In this document: positions 18,384-29,290 of the stretch, piece by piece
Position numbering within the stretch: the first letter of the stretch is position 1
Layout: each line of letters begins with the position of its first letter
NCBI GenBank assembly: GCA_024643985.1
Contig: JAHELW010000005.1
Span: 1-48,572 of the forward strand
From: Myxococcales bacterium
GTDB taxonomy: Bacteria > Myxococcota_A > Polyangia > Polyangiales > Houyiibacteriaceae
Length of the DNA stretch: 48,572 nucleotides
Reading direction: 5' to 3'
Notes under the pieces: model-generated
Seen by the model: the letters and a program-made list of their open reading frames with translations, nothing else
What the model was told of the DNA's origin: nothing
Database searches by the model: none
Made by a program: the position numbers and the translations under genes

Positions 18384-19480
18384 TGTGCCACTGCGAGAGC
18401 GGCACACTCGCGTGCCGTCGCGTCACGCAGCTCGGCCTGCCGCTCGTCGAGCGTCTGGTCCGGCTCGTACCCTGGAATGAAGTAGCCGACGTCGCCGACG
18501 ATGTCGTAGAGCTCTTCGCCTCGCTCGAGGAGCTTGCAGTTGCGGCGCTCGAGAGCATCGACCAGCCGCGGCATCGCGTCGAGCGTGTGGGGCTTCGTGT
18601 CGTGCATCAAGACGATTCCGCCGCGATCGCCCGTATCGCGCTCGCGTCGATCGAGAACGTGGAAGAACGTGCGCACGACGTCCTCCGGAGTGCGCACCTC
18701 GAGGTCGGCCGGATAGAGCGCCCACATCACGCTGGTATAGCCGTTTTCGCCGAGAAGCTGCTCGACCCGCTTCGAAAGCGCGCCGCCGGGCGGGCGAATC
18801 AAGCGAGGGTAGCTGCCTGCGGCCCAGGCGATCTTCCCGCCGCTCCGCCTGAGCTCCGCCTCGATCTCCGAATTGTTCAGAAGGGGCAGCTGTCGGTGCG
18901 TCTCCGTGTGATTGCCGACCATGTGTCCACGCCGCACGATGTCGCGCACGATGGCCGCGTGCTCGCGTTCCCACGGGTTGCCGTTGCCGAAGCTCTCGCT
19001 CGTGACGAAAAACAGCGCGGTGATGCCGAGCTCGTCGAGCGTGTCGAGAAGCCGCGGTGTCGTTCGGCGCGAGGGCCCGTCGTCGAACGTGAACAGAAGC
19101 AACCGGTGCTTGGTGCCGCCCTTGATCGTCAGCCCGCTAGGGAAACGCGAGCCCGTCACGTCGCGCTGTCCGACCATGGCGACCTCGTCGAGGAGCTCTG
19201 GACCCGGCTCCCCGTGGACGGGCTCGAGCACGGGCACTCGCGCCGGGAGCGTCGACGCGGCCAAGAGGACGTCCGGCGAGGTGCTGATCTCGGAGGCCCC
19301 CACGTACGAGCCGCCGGCAACGATCGCCAACACGCCGCAAATCAGGCGAAGCTTCCAGGAGACCCAGCGCATCTTCGGACGATCGTAAGGAAGCTCGGAG
19401 CCCAGACGCGAGAAAGCGGCACGACCTGGACAGGTCTCCAGTTGCAACCGCCGATCGCATCGGTTACCTCGGTCGCGCAA
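18380..19480 (-). CDS. Polysaccharide deacetylase (NodB homology) with N-terminal membrane segment
   Basis: LLLFTFDDGPSRRTTPRLLDTLDELGITALFFV, MVGNHTETHRQLPLL, RPPGGALSKRV, GGIVLMHDTKPHTLDAM. Confidence 0.92.
   Translation of the reverse strand: MRDRGNRCDRRLQLETCPGRAAFSRLGSELPYDRPKMRWVSWKLRLICGVLAIVAGGSYVGASEISTSPDVLLAASTLPARVPVLEPVHGEPGPELLDEVAMVGQRDVTGSRFPSGLTIKGGTKHRLLLFTFDDGPSRRTTPRLLDTLDELGITALFFVTSESFGNGNPWEREHAAIVRDIVRRGHMVGNHTETHRQLPLLNNSEIEAELRRSGGKIAWAAGSYPRLIRPPGGALSKRVEQLLGENGYTSVMWALYPADLEVRTPEDVVRTFFHVLDRRERDTGDRGGIVLMHDTKPHTLDAMPRLVDALERRNCKLLERGEELYDIVGDVGYFIPGYEPDQTLDERQAELRDATARECAALAVAH
18382..18408. terminator. Candidate bidirectional hairpin AGTGTGCC-11 nt-GGCACACT at convergent trmB / deacetylase 3' ends
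   Basis: 8-bp perfect inverted repeat starting in the overlapping stop codons and lying within the last codons of the deacetylase; no clear T-tract. Confidence 0.35.
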
Positions 19481-19490
19481 CGGACGTGCA

Positions 19491-20204
19491 GTGATTGAAG
19501 TTCAGGCGCTGAGCAGACGGTACGGCAGCCGACTCGCCGTGAACGATCTTTCGTTTCGGGTCGAGCAGGGTGAGATCATGGGGTTTCTCGGGCCGAACGG
19601 CGCCGGCAAGACCACGACGCTCCGCATGCTGACCGGCTACCTCTCCCCGACGTCGGGCGAGGTGCGCATCGATGGAATCGACTCCGTGGCGCGGTCGATG
19701 GAGTCGCGGGCCAGGCTCGGATACATGCCCGAGGGCGTGCCGCTCTACCGTGAGATGCGCGTGTACGAGTATCTGCGCCACCGCGGTGCGCTGAAGGGCG
19801 TTCGGCACGTTTCGAAGGCCGTCGACCGATCCCTCGAGCTCGCGGGCGTCGAGGACGCCCGCCGGCGCATCATCGGACAGCTCTCGAAGGGCTACAGGCA
19901 GCGTGTCGGGCTCGCAGAAGCGCTGATCGCAGACCCGCCGATTCTCATTCTCGACGAGCCGACCTCGGGCCTCGATCCAAATCAGATCCGGCAGTTTCGC
20001 GAGCTCGTGCGAGGCTTCGCGGGGGACAAGACCGTTCTCTTGTCGACGCACATTCTCTCCGAGGTCGAGGCCGTATGCGACCGCGTCATCATCATTCGCG
20101 AGGGTGAAAAGGTGGCGGACCTCGCGCCGGGCGAAGCCGAGACCAGCCTCGAAGACGTGTTTGCCGAGCTGACTGCATCCTCGAACGGCGGGGGCGTATC
20201 GTGA
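19491..20204 (+). CDS. ABC transporter ATP-binding protein (GldA-like)
   Basis: GFLGPNGAGKTTTLRMLTGYLSPTSG Walker A, LSKGYRQRVGLAEALI signature, PILILDEPTSGLDPNQ Walker B. Confidence 0.93.
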   Translation: MIEVQALSRRYGSRLAVNDLSFRVEQGEIMGFLGPNGAGKTTTLRMLTGYLSPTSGEVRIDGIDSVARSMESRARLGYMPEGVPLYREMRVYEYLRHRGALKGVRHVSKAVDRSLELAGVEDARRRIIGQLSKGYRQRVGLAEALIADPPILILDEPTSGLDPNQIRQFRELVRGFAGDKTVLLSTHILSEVEAVCDRVIIIREGEKVADLAPGEAETSLEDVFAELTASSNGGGVS

Positions 20205-20944
20205 GAGGCAGCTGGGTCGTCCTGCGGCGCGAGCTCGCATCTTTCTTCGTCTCGCCGCTCGCGTACGTCGTGCTGACGGCGTGGCTGGTGTGGAACGGCG
20301 TGGTGTTCTGGATTCTGACGGAGTTCTACGCCCGCAACGCAGTGTCCTCGGGTGCCGCGAACCCGCTTTCCGCGTTTTACGGAGGAAGCTCGCTCTTCTT
20401 CATTCCGCTGTTGGTGTTCGTACCGGTCCTCACGATGCGCCTCGTCGCGGGCGAAAAGCAGTCGGGCACGCTGGAACCCTTGATGACGGCCCCCGTATCC
20501 GACGCCGCGATCGTGCTCGGCAAGTACGGGGCCGCCCTCGTCATGTGGTCCGCGCTCTGGCTGCCGACGGTGATCTACGCGTACATCATGAGCCAGCACG
20601 GCACCGTGGATTGGGGAGCAACCGCTTCGAGCTACTTCGGCATTTTCCTGCTCGGAGCCTACTTCATGTCGATTGGCCTTCTCATGAGCGTCGTCGCACC
20701 CAATCAGATCATCGCTGCCGTGCTCTCGTTCGTCGCCCTCGGCGTCGTGTTCACGGTCGGCATCGGAGAGTTCGTTTTCGACGGCGGGCTTCGCGAGCTC
20801 TGCGCCTACGTGAGCATGTTCGGGCACATGCAGAGCTTTGCAAAGGGCGTAGTCGATACGCGCTACGTCGTGTTCGACCTCTCGCTCGCCGTCCTCGGTG
20901 TCGGCTTGAGCATCGCGGTGCTCCGTTCGAGGAGGCACGTTTGA
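20201..20944 (+). CDS. ABC-2 type permease (GldF-like)
   Basis: Multi-TM protein; MRLVAGEKQSGTLEPLMTAPVSDAAIVLGKYGAAL; ATP-binding subunit immediately upstream and overlapping. Confidence 0.88.
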   Translation: MRGSWVVLRRELASFFVSPLAYVVLTAWLVWNGVVFWILTEFYARNAVSSGAANPLSAFYGGSSLFFIPLLVFVPVLTMRLVAGEKQSGTLEPLMTAPVSDAAIVLGKYGAALVMWSALWLPTVIYAYIMSQHGTVDWGATASSYFGIFLLGAYFMSIGLLMSVVAPNQIIAAVLSFVALGVVFTVGIGEFVFDGGLRELCAYVSMFGHMQSFAKGVVDTRYVVFDLSLAVLGVGLSIAVLRSRRHV

Positions 20945-22434
20945 ACGCGCAGAACAGGACGAAGCTGTTCCTCGTCGTGACCGCGCTTCTCGGGCTCGTG
21001 ATCCTCGTCGAGGTGAATTACGTCGCATCGCGGCACTACACCCGGTCCGACTGGACGGCGCGTGGTCTCTTCACTTTGTCCGACCGAAGCCGGGAAGCGC
21101 TTCAGGGTCTCGACCAAGACGTCCAAATCTACGTGTTCCTCGGCCGGGACGAGCAGGACTTCGCCGACGTCGAGACGCTGCTCGAGGAGTACGTAGCCGT
21201 GACGGATCGCATTGCGGTCGAGTGGGTCGACCCGGACCGCGACCGTGCACGCTACCAAGTCCTGGCGAATCAATTCGGGATCGACAGCTGGCTCGCGGGC
21301 GAGGTGACGCTGTCTCAAGTTCCGGTCGTGGTCACGAGCGGCGAGCGTAAATGGAAGGTCGAGCGCCACCAGCTCATCGTCGAGGACTTCGACAGCTTCG
21401 AGGACGCCGACGGGCACAAGCTCGACCTCCAATCCGAGCGCGCTCTGACCGGTGCGATCCTCGAGGTGACGACGGGCGAGCCGACGAAGGTGTGCCTGGC
21501 GTCGGGACACGGGGAATGGGAGCTCGGAGCGTACGGGGAGCGGAGCTTCGACGCAGTCGCGCGCGAGCTCGAATGGGAAAAGATCGAGATCGAGCCGTTC
21601 GAGATCCGCAGAGACGAGGTCCCCAAATCGTGCAACGCGCTCTTCGTCGTGAGCCCTCAGCGCGAGCTCTCCCGGGAAGAGGTGGGCGTCGTGGATCGGT
21701 ACCTCACCGAGGGAGGCAATGTCTTGCTCGCCTTCGATCCCGTCCTTCGCAAACAAGAGCTTTCCCCGACAGGCTTCGAGGCGGCGCTCGAGGCGCGCGG
21801 CATCGCCGTCGGGCAGGATCTCGTCCTCGAAAACGACACGGCGCGACAGCTGCCCGGCAGCCCCGGCGATCTCTTCTTCGTCACGGACATCGGCACGCAT
21901 CGCCTGGTCGAGGCGATTCAAAAGCGGGGCGGGGGGCTGCTCATGGCGGTCGCTCGATCGGTCGACGTGGTCGAAGGGAGCGATACGGAAGTGCTCTTCC
22001 GCACCAGCCCGAGCGCCGTTGCCGAGACGGACCTTCAGCGGGCGATCAACCCCGACGAGAAAGAGCCCGCGCCGCGGAGCGCCGTGCCGCTCGCGGCAGT
22101 GTGGGAGTACGTGCCGCCGCTCGGAGACGACTTGAAGCCGGTCGAGGCGGAGGGGCCGGAGCCGGGTCGCCTCGTGGTCATCGGGGACAGCGATTGGATG
22201 AGCTCGGAGCTTCTCGAGAACCCTCAGCTCTCGAACATCGATCTCCTTTCCTCGGTCGCCGGGTGGCTCACGCAGCGTGAAGCGCTGATCAACATCGCGC
22301 CGCGCAAGACCAAAGCGCAGGCGATCGTCATGAGCGACGCGGACCTCCAGAATCTGCTGTTCCGCGTGGTCGTCTTGCTGCCACTCGCGGCGATGATCGC
22401 CGGCTTTGGCGTTTGGTGGTCGAGGCGGTCATGA
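20941..22434 (+). CDS. Gld-type ABC transporter auxiliary protein (GldG-like, DUF4350-type)
   Basis: From TTG 20941: N-terminal TM then HYTRSDWTARGLFTLSDRSREALQGL; LTGAILEVTTGEPTKVCLASGHGEWEL; C-terminal TM; TTGA overlap with permease. ORF track extends to 20281 but that overlaps the permease. Confidence 0.85.
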   Translation: MNAQNRTKLFLVVTALLGLVILVEVNYVASRHYTRSDWTARGLFTLSDRSREALQGLDQDVQIYVFLGRDEQDFADVETLLEEYVAVTDRIAVEWVDPDRDRARYQVLANQFGIDSWLAGEVTLSQVPVVVTSGERKWKVERHQLIVEDFDSFEDADGHKLDLQSERALTGAILEVTTGEPTKVCLASGHGEWELGAYGERSFDAVARELEWEKIEIEPFEIRRDEVPKSCNALFVVSPQRELSREEVGVVDRYLTEGGNVLLAFDPVLRKQELSPTGFEAALEARGIAVGQDLVLENDTARQLPGSPGDLFFVTDIGTHRLVEAIQKRGGGLLMAVARSVDVVEGSDTEVLFRTSPSAVAETDLQRAINPDEKEPAPRSAVPLAAVWEYVPPLGDDLKPVEAEGPEPGRLVVIGDSDWMSSELLENPQLSNIDLLSSVAGWLTQREALINIAPRKTKAQAIVMSDADLQNLLFRVVVLLPLAAMIAGFGVWWSRRS

Positions 22435-23054
22435 GCGCGCGCGTCCCCGTCATCCTCTTGCTGATCGCCGTCGCGCTAGGCGCGTACATCTTCGCATTCG
22501 AGCGCGGCCTGCCGAGCCGGAGCGAGATCGACTCACGGGCGGGATTGCTGCTCGAGGGCCTGGTTCGAAACCGAATCACCCGAGTGCGGATCACGTCCGC
22601 TGGCGAGCGCGTGGCGCTCCGGCGCGAAGGGGAGGGCTTCGACGAGACCTGGAGCCTCGAGGAGCCTGAACCCGGAGCCGCCGACCCCGAGCGAATCGAA
22701 GACTATCTTCGGAGCTGGGAGTTCGCGATTCCGGTTCGCACGCTCGAAGCACCGAGCCCTGAAGACGTCGCGAGCTTCGGCTTGGACTCGCCGACCGCGG
22801 AGGTCGTGTTCGAGATGGGCCGCGGCGAGGCTCGGGCGTCGCTCGGCGCGGGAACGCCGATCGACGGCGGCGGCTACGTTCGCATCGGCGGCAGTGACGC
22901 GGTCGTGGTCGTCGGCCAAGACGTCGTCGACCTCTTCAAGCGCTCGGCGGAATCGTTCGCGCTTCCGGGAGATGCAGGCGCGCCGACGCTGTCCGACCTC
23001 GTCGACGGCGGCGAGCCGGGTGCCGGCCCGCCCGCAGAGGACGTCCAGCGGTGA
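22431..23054 (+). CDS. DUF4340-family protein in Gld-type operon
   Basis: N-terminal TM; ITRVRITSAGERVALRREGEGFDETWSLEEPEPGAADPERIEDYLRSWEF; ATGA overlap with upstream CDS. Confidence 0.75.
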   Translation: MSARVPVILLLIAVALGAYIFAFERGLPSRSEIDSRAGLLLEGLVRNRITRVRITSAGERVALRREGEGFDETWSLEEPEPGAADPERIEDYLRSWEFAIPVRTLEAPSPEDVASFGLDSPTAEVVFEMGRGEARASLGAGTPIDGGGYVRIGGSDAVVVVGQDVVDLFKRSAESFALPGDAGAPTLSDLVDGGEPGAGPPAEDVQR

Positions 23055-23071
23055 ACCGAAAATAGGCGGCG

Positions 23072-23668
23072 CTACTCGGCCTGCGCGAGCGTCTCGTGCG
23101 AGGCGTACTCGACGAGGCCGTTGCTGGTGTTGAAGCCGCCTGAAGATATCAGCGTGAAGTGCCCCTTCACGCGGACTTTGTTTCCGACCTTCAGGTCCCT
23201 CGGCACGACGACTCCACCGGCAATGGTCGTGGTCTTGCGGCCTCGACGTGCGCGCGCGAGCTGCTCCTGATTGTCGGCGTAGCCCACGATGATGAGCTGT
23301 TCGGCGCGGTCGCTCTGATCGGCGGTGTCCGCAACGAACATGTGGGGCGCAGCCGCTTTCGGACACTCGTCCTTTTTCTTCTTCTTGCACGCCGGCGGCT
23401 CATAGATGTCGACGATGTAGCCGGTCACCGCAAGGTCGGTGTCGAGCACCTTGGAAAGCCGGCTCCGCAGACCGTAGACGCTGTACGAGTCGTCCTCGTA
23501 GGTCGTTGGGAACGGCGGCGGTGGGAGCGTCGGAACCTCGGGAAGGTTCGGGACGATTTCGGGCAGCTTCTCGGCTTCGGCTTCGGGCTCCGAGGCGGAA
23601 GTCACTCCTTCGCATCCTGTGCTAAGCAGCACCGCGGCAAAGATCAGGCCAGTTACACGAGCTCGCAT
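23072..23668 (-). CDS. Hypothetical lipoprotein
   Basis: MRARVTGLIFAAVLLSTGCEG lipobox; DLAVTGYIVDIYEPPACKKKKKDECPKAAAPHMFVAD ... DLKVGNKVRVKGHF, OB-fold-like pattern. Confidence 0.7.
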   Translation of the reverse strand: MRARVTGLIFAAVLLSTGCEGVTSASEPEAEAEKLPEIVPNLPEVPTLPPPPFPTTYEDDSYSVYGLRSRLSKVLDTDLAVTGYIVDIYEPPACKKKKKDECPKAAAPHMFVADTADQSDRAEQLIIVGYADNQEQLARARRGRKTTTIAGGVVVPRDLKVGNKVRVKGHFTLISSGGFNTSNGLVEYASHETLAQAE

Positions 23669-23719
23669 GGGTCCCCCTGTTCCGATCAACGTAACACGGT
23701 GGATTCGCCACCCACAAAA

Positions 23720-25162
23720 CTAGTGGGCCGCGGTCGGACAGCGCACGGCGGGCGCGGGCGCCTCGAGGGCCATTTTCAACGTGGGCGGAACCCCCGGGGT
23801 CCCCCGCAGCCGATCGAGGACGGCGACGGCCTCGGGCGTTCCAATCGCGCGGAGCGCCTCGATCGCCTCGGCCGCGTTGTTGAGGTCTTCCGTCAGCGCG
23901 TTGCTGGGCGCGGCCCGCATGACGACCCTGAACAGGGACTCGGACGCGTCCGTCCGGCAGTGAGCAGCCGCGTATCGGATCGCCGACGCGGTGACCTTCG
24001 GCCACTCGTCGGACGCGCGAAGGCGGCGATGAATGCGCTCCCAACCCTCGTCGTGGGGGCTGGTCGTCAGCACGTCGATGGCGGTCGCACGGACCAACGA
24101 CATCGGGTCGTCGATGGATGCCACGATGACGGGCAAGGCGTCGGGCTCGCTTCGGAGGCTGGTGACCGCGGCGGCCCGGACCATCGGCCAAGCGTCTCGG
24201 CGTGCGAGCGTGGCACGAGCGAGGAGCGTGCCCGGGTCGCCGGACAGAGCGCTGGCAGCACGGGCTCGGACGCGTGGATAGGGATCGGCCAAGGCCTCTC
24301 GCGCGTGCTCTCTCTGGCCGCGCGCGGTGACGGCATCGACCGCTGCAGCTCGCAGCATCCACGGCTCCGCGTCGCGAATCTGGCGCTCGGCCCAACCGTC
24401 AATCGAGGCGCTTGGTCCCGCCGCGCCCGCGCTACGCAAGAGCCGCCAGATCGTTGGGAAGTCGCCGGACCGCCCCACCGCATACTCGACGAACGAGGTG
24501 AGGACGTCGCGCACCCTCTCGAGGGCGGCGAGACCGAAGGCAGCGCTCGCCACGGCTGCGGCAGGAGGGGAGGTCCCGAGCCACGCCAGAAGCGCGGCCC
24601 GTGGGGACTTCGCCCGCTGTGCGGCAACGGCCAGCGCATCGCGGAGGCCCGGTCGATCCGGCCCGCCAGCCTCGCTCATCGCGAGGAGCAGCGGTTCGAT
24701 GGCGAGATCGGGGGCGCTGCGCGCGAGCAGTTCGGCCGCGCGTTCCCCGACGCTCGGATCGACGATCAGCCGAATCATGCCTTCCCGCCCGCGCGCGGCG
24801 CTCGCCGCAAGCGCCTGGAGCGCCCGTTCCGCAAGCGTCTCGTCTCCGGAGCGGGCTGCCTCGACGAGCGCGTCGACCGCTTCGTCGTGGTTAGGGGCGA
24901 GGATTCGAAGCACGGGAAGGACGCGCTGTCTCGCGAGCGGCGACATCGTGGACCAACCTTCCCGGATGGCCGCCGCGGCCTCACGCCCGCCCGCTTGAAG
25001 CTCGTACCGTGCCGCCGTTGCGCGGTCGTGATCTCCGCCTAGCTCGCGCACCGCGACATCCATCTCGGCACGCGACGGCGCCGCGGCGGTCACCGCCGGC
25101 CAGACCAGGAACCCCGCCAGCGCGACTAGTTGAGTCGCGCGTCTGCTGCTCGGCGTTGCCAT
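23720..25162 (-). CDS. Exported HEAT-repeat protein
   Basis: Signal peptide ending AVTAAAPS; repeated helical units (ADPYPRVRARAASALSGDP; WPMVRAAAVTSLRSEPDALPVI; MSLVRATAIDVL). Confidence 0.8.
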   Translation of the reverse strand: MATPSSRRATQLVALAGFLVWPAVTAAAPSRAEMDVAVRELGGDHDRATAARYELQAGGREAAAAIREGWSTMSPLARQRVLPVLRILAPNHDEAVDALVEAARSGDETLAERALQALAASAARGREGMIRLIVDPSVGERAAELLARSAPDLAIEPLLLAMSEAGGPDRPGLRDALAVAAQRAKSPRAALLAWLGTSPPAAAVASAAFGLAALERVRDVLTSFVEYAVGRSGDFPTIWRLLRSAGAAGPSASIDGWAERQIRDAEPWMLRAAAVDAVTARGQREHAREALADPYPRVRARAASALSGDPGTLLARATLARRDAWPMVRAAAVTSLRSEPDALPVIVASIDDPMSLVRATAIDVLTTSPHDEGWERIHRRLRASDEWPKVTASAIRYAAAHCRTDASESLFRVVMRAAPSNALTEDLNNAAEAIEALRAIGTPEAVAVLDRLRGTPGVPPTLKMALEAPAPAVRCPTAAH

Positions 25163-26877
25163 TCGTGTAGCGCTCCCTGTCGCACCTCTAGCACGCGGTC
25201 CGCCCCCCGGAGCAACTCCTCACGGTGCGTCGCCGTGACCACGAGGCCGCCCGCGTCCGCATGCGCCCGGCAGATGGCCGCGACGTTCTGCTCGAGCGCT
25301 TCATCGAGCGCGGCCGTCGGCTCGTCCAACAGCAACACCGGAGCACCGCGGTAGAGCGCTCTTGCAAGTGCGATACGCTGCCTCTGGCCGACCGATAGAT
25401 CGGTTCCTCCTTCGCGAACGAGGCCGTCGTAGCCCCCCGGCCGAGAGCCGATGAACCCGTGCGCGTGAACGCGCTCGCACGCTTCGATGACCCGGGCCCG
25501 ATCGGGAGCCCCATCGCCGAGCGCGACGTTGTGAAGCAAGGTGCCGTGAAAGAGCGCCGGCGACTGTGGCAGCCACGACGCTGCGGCAGCGAGCTCTTCG
25601 CGAGTGGCCGGCGCGCCGCCGACGCGAATCATCCCCGACGAAGGGGCCAACATCCCCGCAATCAGTGCGACGAGGGTGGACTTGCCGGCCCCGCTCACAC
25701 CGGTCACCGCGATCCACTGCCCACCTCGCAGCGCCACCGAGAGGCGGTCGAAAACAGGGACGGCGCCATACGAGAACGAGACGGCGTCGAGCTCGATCGA
25801 GGGCGCGGCCTTCGCGCGCAGGGCCGGCCGCGACGGGGGCGCCGCCGGAAGGACGAGGAGCTCGTCGAGCCGGTCGAGCGACGCGACGCCGGACCACCAG
25901 CCGAACGCGGCGTGCGCGAGGCCCCTCAGCGGGCGAACCATCAACACGAGCGCCGTCAGGACCGAACCCATCGCAGCGAGATCCCACGCGCTGCGCGTGG
26001 ATGCGGCGAGCACGACGACGGCAGCAATCGCGAGCGCGCCCGCCATCTCGGCGAGCGGGGCGGCCGCCGCGCTCCAGGTCTCCGCCTCGACGGCGCGCCT
26101 TTCGGAGGCGACGGCATGCCCGTCGATTCGCTCCCAGGTTTCGGGAACGGCGCCGTACGCGTGAAGCAGCGGCGCTCCCTCGATCGCCTCTGCCGTCTGC
26201 GCCACGACCGCCGTCTCCGCAGAAAACACCCTGTTCTGAAGCCGCCGAGCCGGCCGGCCCGCGAGCAGCGCCAGCCCCACCGCGATCGGAAGGAACAGCA
26301 GCCCTGGGGTGGCTAGTGCACTATCCACCTTGATCGCCACGGTGGCTAACGCAGTTGCCACCACCACGCTTCGAATGCCCTGGAATACGCCCGCATGGAG
26401 GAGACCGCGGACGCCGTGAACCTCGACCTGGATCCGGGAAGCGAGCTCGCCGTGCGGCCACGCCGCGAGATGAATCGGCTCTGCGCAAAGGACCCGCGAC
26501 AGGATTTTCCCTCTAAATTCGCGTATTACGCCGAGCTGGACGCGTGCGCCAACGTTCGCCCGCAGGGTTTCCGCCGCCCCGCGAAGCACGCCAAGAAGGA
26601 CGAGCGCCAGGGCGATCTCCGTCCACGAAAGGCTGGGCGAAGCCTCGGTTCGCGCGCCAAGAGCCTGGGATGACAAGGAAAGCGGGGTGCCGCCGAGATG
26701 GTCGAGCAGGGGTCCTACCAGCCACGCGTAGGCGGCGATGACGGCTGCAGAGACGCCCGTCAGGGCGAGAGCGAGAAGCATCAGGCCGCTTCGAGACCGC
26801 GCAGATTCCAGCAACAAAAGACGAGCACCCCTATGACTGGAATTAGAGCTCACAAACGCCCCCCGACCCCTTCTCAA
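25126..26877 (-). CDS. ABC transporter, fused permease/ATPase (MsbA/CydCD-like exporter)
   Basis: TM domain; AVTGVSGAGKSTLVALIAGML, TDLSVGQRQRIALARALYRGAPVLLLDEPTAALDE, TATHREELL. Start approximate. Confidence 0.9.
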   Translation of the reverse strand: MRRGRGAFVSSNSSHRGARLLLLESARSRSGLMLLALALTGVSAAVIAAYAWLVGPLLDHLGGTPLSLSSQALGARTEASPSLSWTEIALALVLLGVLRGAAETLRANVGARVQLGVIREFRGKILSRVLCAEPIHLAAWPHGELASRIQVEVHGVRGLLHAGVFQGIRSVVVATALATVAIKVDSALATPGLLFLPIAVGLALLAGRPARRLQNRVFSAETAVVAQTAEAIEGAPLLHAYGAVPETWERIDGHAVASERRAVEAETWSAAAAPLAEMAGALAIAAVVVLAASTRSAWDLAAMGSVLTALVLMVRPLRGLAHAAFGWWSGVASLDRLDELLVLPAAPPSRPALRAKAAPSIELDAVSFSYGAVPVFDRLSVALRGGQWIAVTGVSGAGKSTLVALIAGMLAPSSGMIRVGGAPATREELAAAASWLPQSPALFHGTLLHNVALGDGAPDRARVIEACERVHAHGFIGSRPGGYDGLVREGGTDLSVGQRQRIALARALYRGAPVLLLDEPTAALDEALEQNVAAICRAHADAGGLVVTATHREELLRGADRVLEVRQGALHEWQRRAADARLN

Positions 26878-27094
26878 GCCGTTTCACGGACCCATATAGT
26901 ATCGGTTGACCCCACGACAAAGCCGGCGAACGAGGGCTCAAGTACACGGATTCGTGATTTCCGGCACGATGCGTGCATCCCAGTTCTCGTCGAACGGTTG
27001 GCTCCTGCGCTCGGAAGGGTTTGGGAGCCCCAGGTGTTCACCCAAGCAGACGGGGTGCCACACGTAGCGGGCGCCACCGAAGGCGAGAGGGAAA

Positions 27095-28483
<1,389 letters not shown>

Positions 28484-28509
28484 CGCGAAGCGGCTCTCGC
28501 CGCTGACGG

Positions 28510-29163
28510 ATGTGCGGGAGAGCCCCTGTGAGCCTCAACGGCATCGGCGAGCTGATGACGGCGGTCGGCCTCGCCGCGCTTCTCTACGGGGAGTGGAAGA
28601 ACGAGCCCGCTCTGCGTGCCGCCAGCAAGCCTTTCGCGTCGCTTGGCTTTCTCGTCGCCGCGATCGGCTTCGGCGCGCTCGAGTCGCGGTACGGCAAGAT
28701 CGTATTCGTCGGGCTGGTGCTCGGTGCGCTCGGGGACGTGTTCTTGCTCGGTCGCGCGCGGCAGTTCTTCATCGCGGGCCTGGTCTCGTTCTTGCTCGGC
28801 CATGTCGCCTACGTGGTGGCGTTCGCATCGCTCGGGTTGAGCGCGCCGCATGCAGCGCTCGCAGCCGGGGTCATGGCGGTCGTGATGTTCTTCGTGGGAC
28901 GTTGGGTGTTTCCCCACGCGCCGGAGATGCGCATCCCGATAGGCGCCTACATGCTGGTGATCGCATTGATGTGCATCGCGGCGATTGGCGCTTGGGGAGC
29001 GGGGGCACCTTGGATGATCCCGGTCGGCGCGCTGATGTTCACCGCGTCGGACATCGCCGTCGTCCGGGATCGGTTCGTCGAGAAAGACTTCATCAACCGC
29101 GCATGGGGCCTCCCCCTCTACTACGCCGCCCAGCTCCTGATCGCCTGGTCCTCGGGGACATGA
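28510..29163 (+). CDS. Lysoplasmalogenase-like YhhN family membrane protein
   Basis: Multi-[65 protein letters not shown]. Stop codon TGA lies in the left terminus of repeat copy C. Confidence 0.85.
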   Translation: MCGRAPVSLNGIGELMTAVGLAALLYGEWKNEPALRAASKPFASLGFLVAAIGFGALESRYGKIVFVGLVLGALGDVFLLGRARQFFIAGLVSFLLGHVAYVVAFASLGLSAPHAALAAGVMAVVMFFVGRWVFPHAPEMRIPIGAYMLVIALMCIAAIGAWGAGAPWMIPVGALMFTASDIAVVRDRFVEKDFINRAWGLPLYYAAQLLIAWSSGT

Positions 29164-29220
29164 TCCCCCTCCAAAACCCCAAAATATACCGACACTTACG
29201 ACCCACACCGCGAAAACCGA
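29154..29220 (-). repeat. REP-like dispersed repeat copy C, left arm (inverted)
   Basis: Reverse complement reads GGTTTTCGCGGTGTGGGTCGTAAGTGTCGG...TTTTGGAGGGGGATCATGTCCCC, matching copies A and B. Confidence 0.8.
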
Positions 29221-29225
29221 AGTCT

Positions 29226-29285
29226 CCCCGGTGTGGGTTCTAAGTGTTTGGAAGGGTTGGGTTTTTGGAGGGAGAGCGTGTCCCC
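29226..29285 (+). repeat. REP-like dispersed repeat copy C, right arm
   Basis: CCCCGGTGTGGGTTCTAAGTGTTTGG...TTTTTGGAGGGAGAGCGTGTCCCC; forms a ~60-bp imperfect inverted repeat with 29154-29210. Confidence 0.8.
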
Positions 29286-29290
29286 GCGTC

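Noticed and set aside
23159-25042. 627-aa plus ORF antisense to the lipoprotein and HEAT-repeat gene
   Set aside because: No motifs; HEAT periodicity and signal peptide on the minus strand are convincing.
25126-26877. LSVGQ instead of LSGGQ ABC signature considered as a degenerate transporter
   Set aside because: LSVGQ is a tolerated variant; Walker A, Walker B, and H-loop are intact, so treated as an ordinary ABC exporter.
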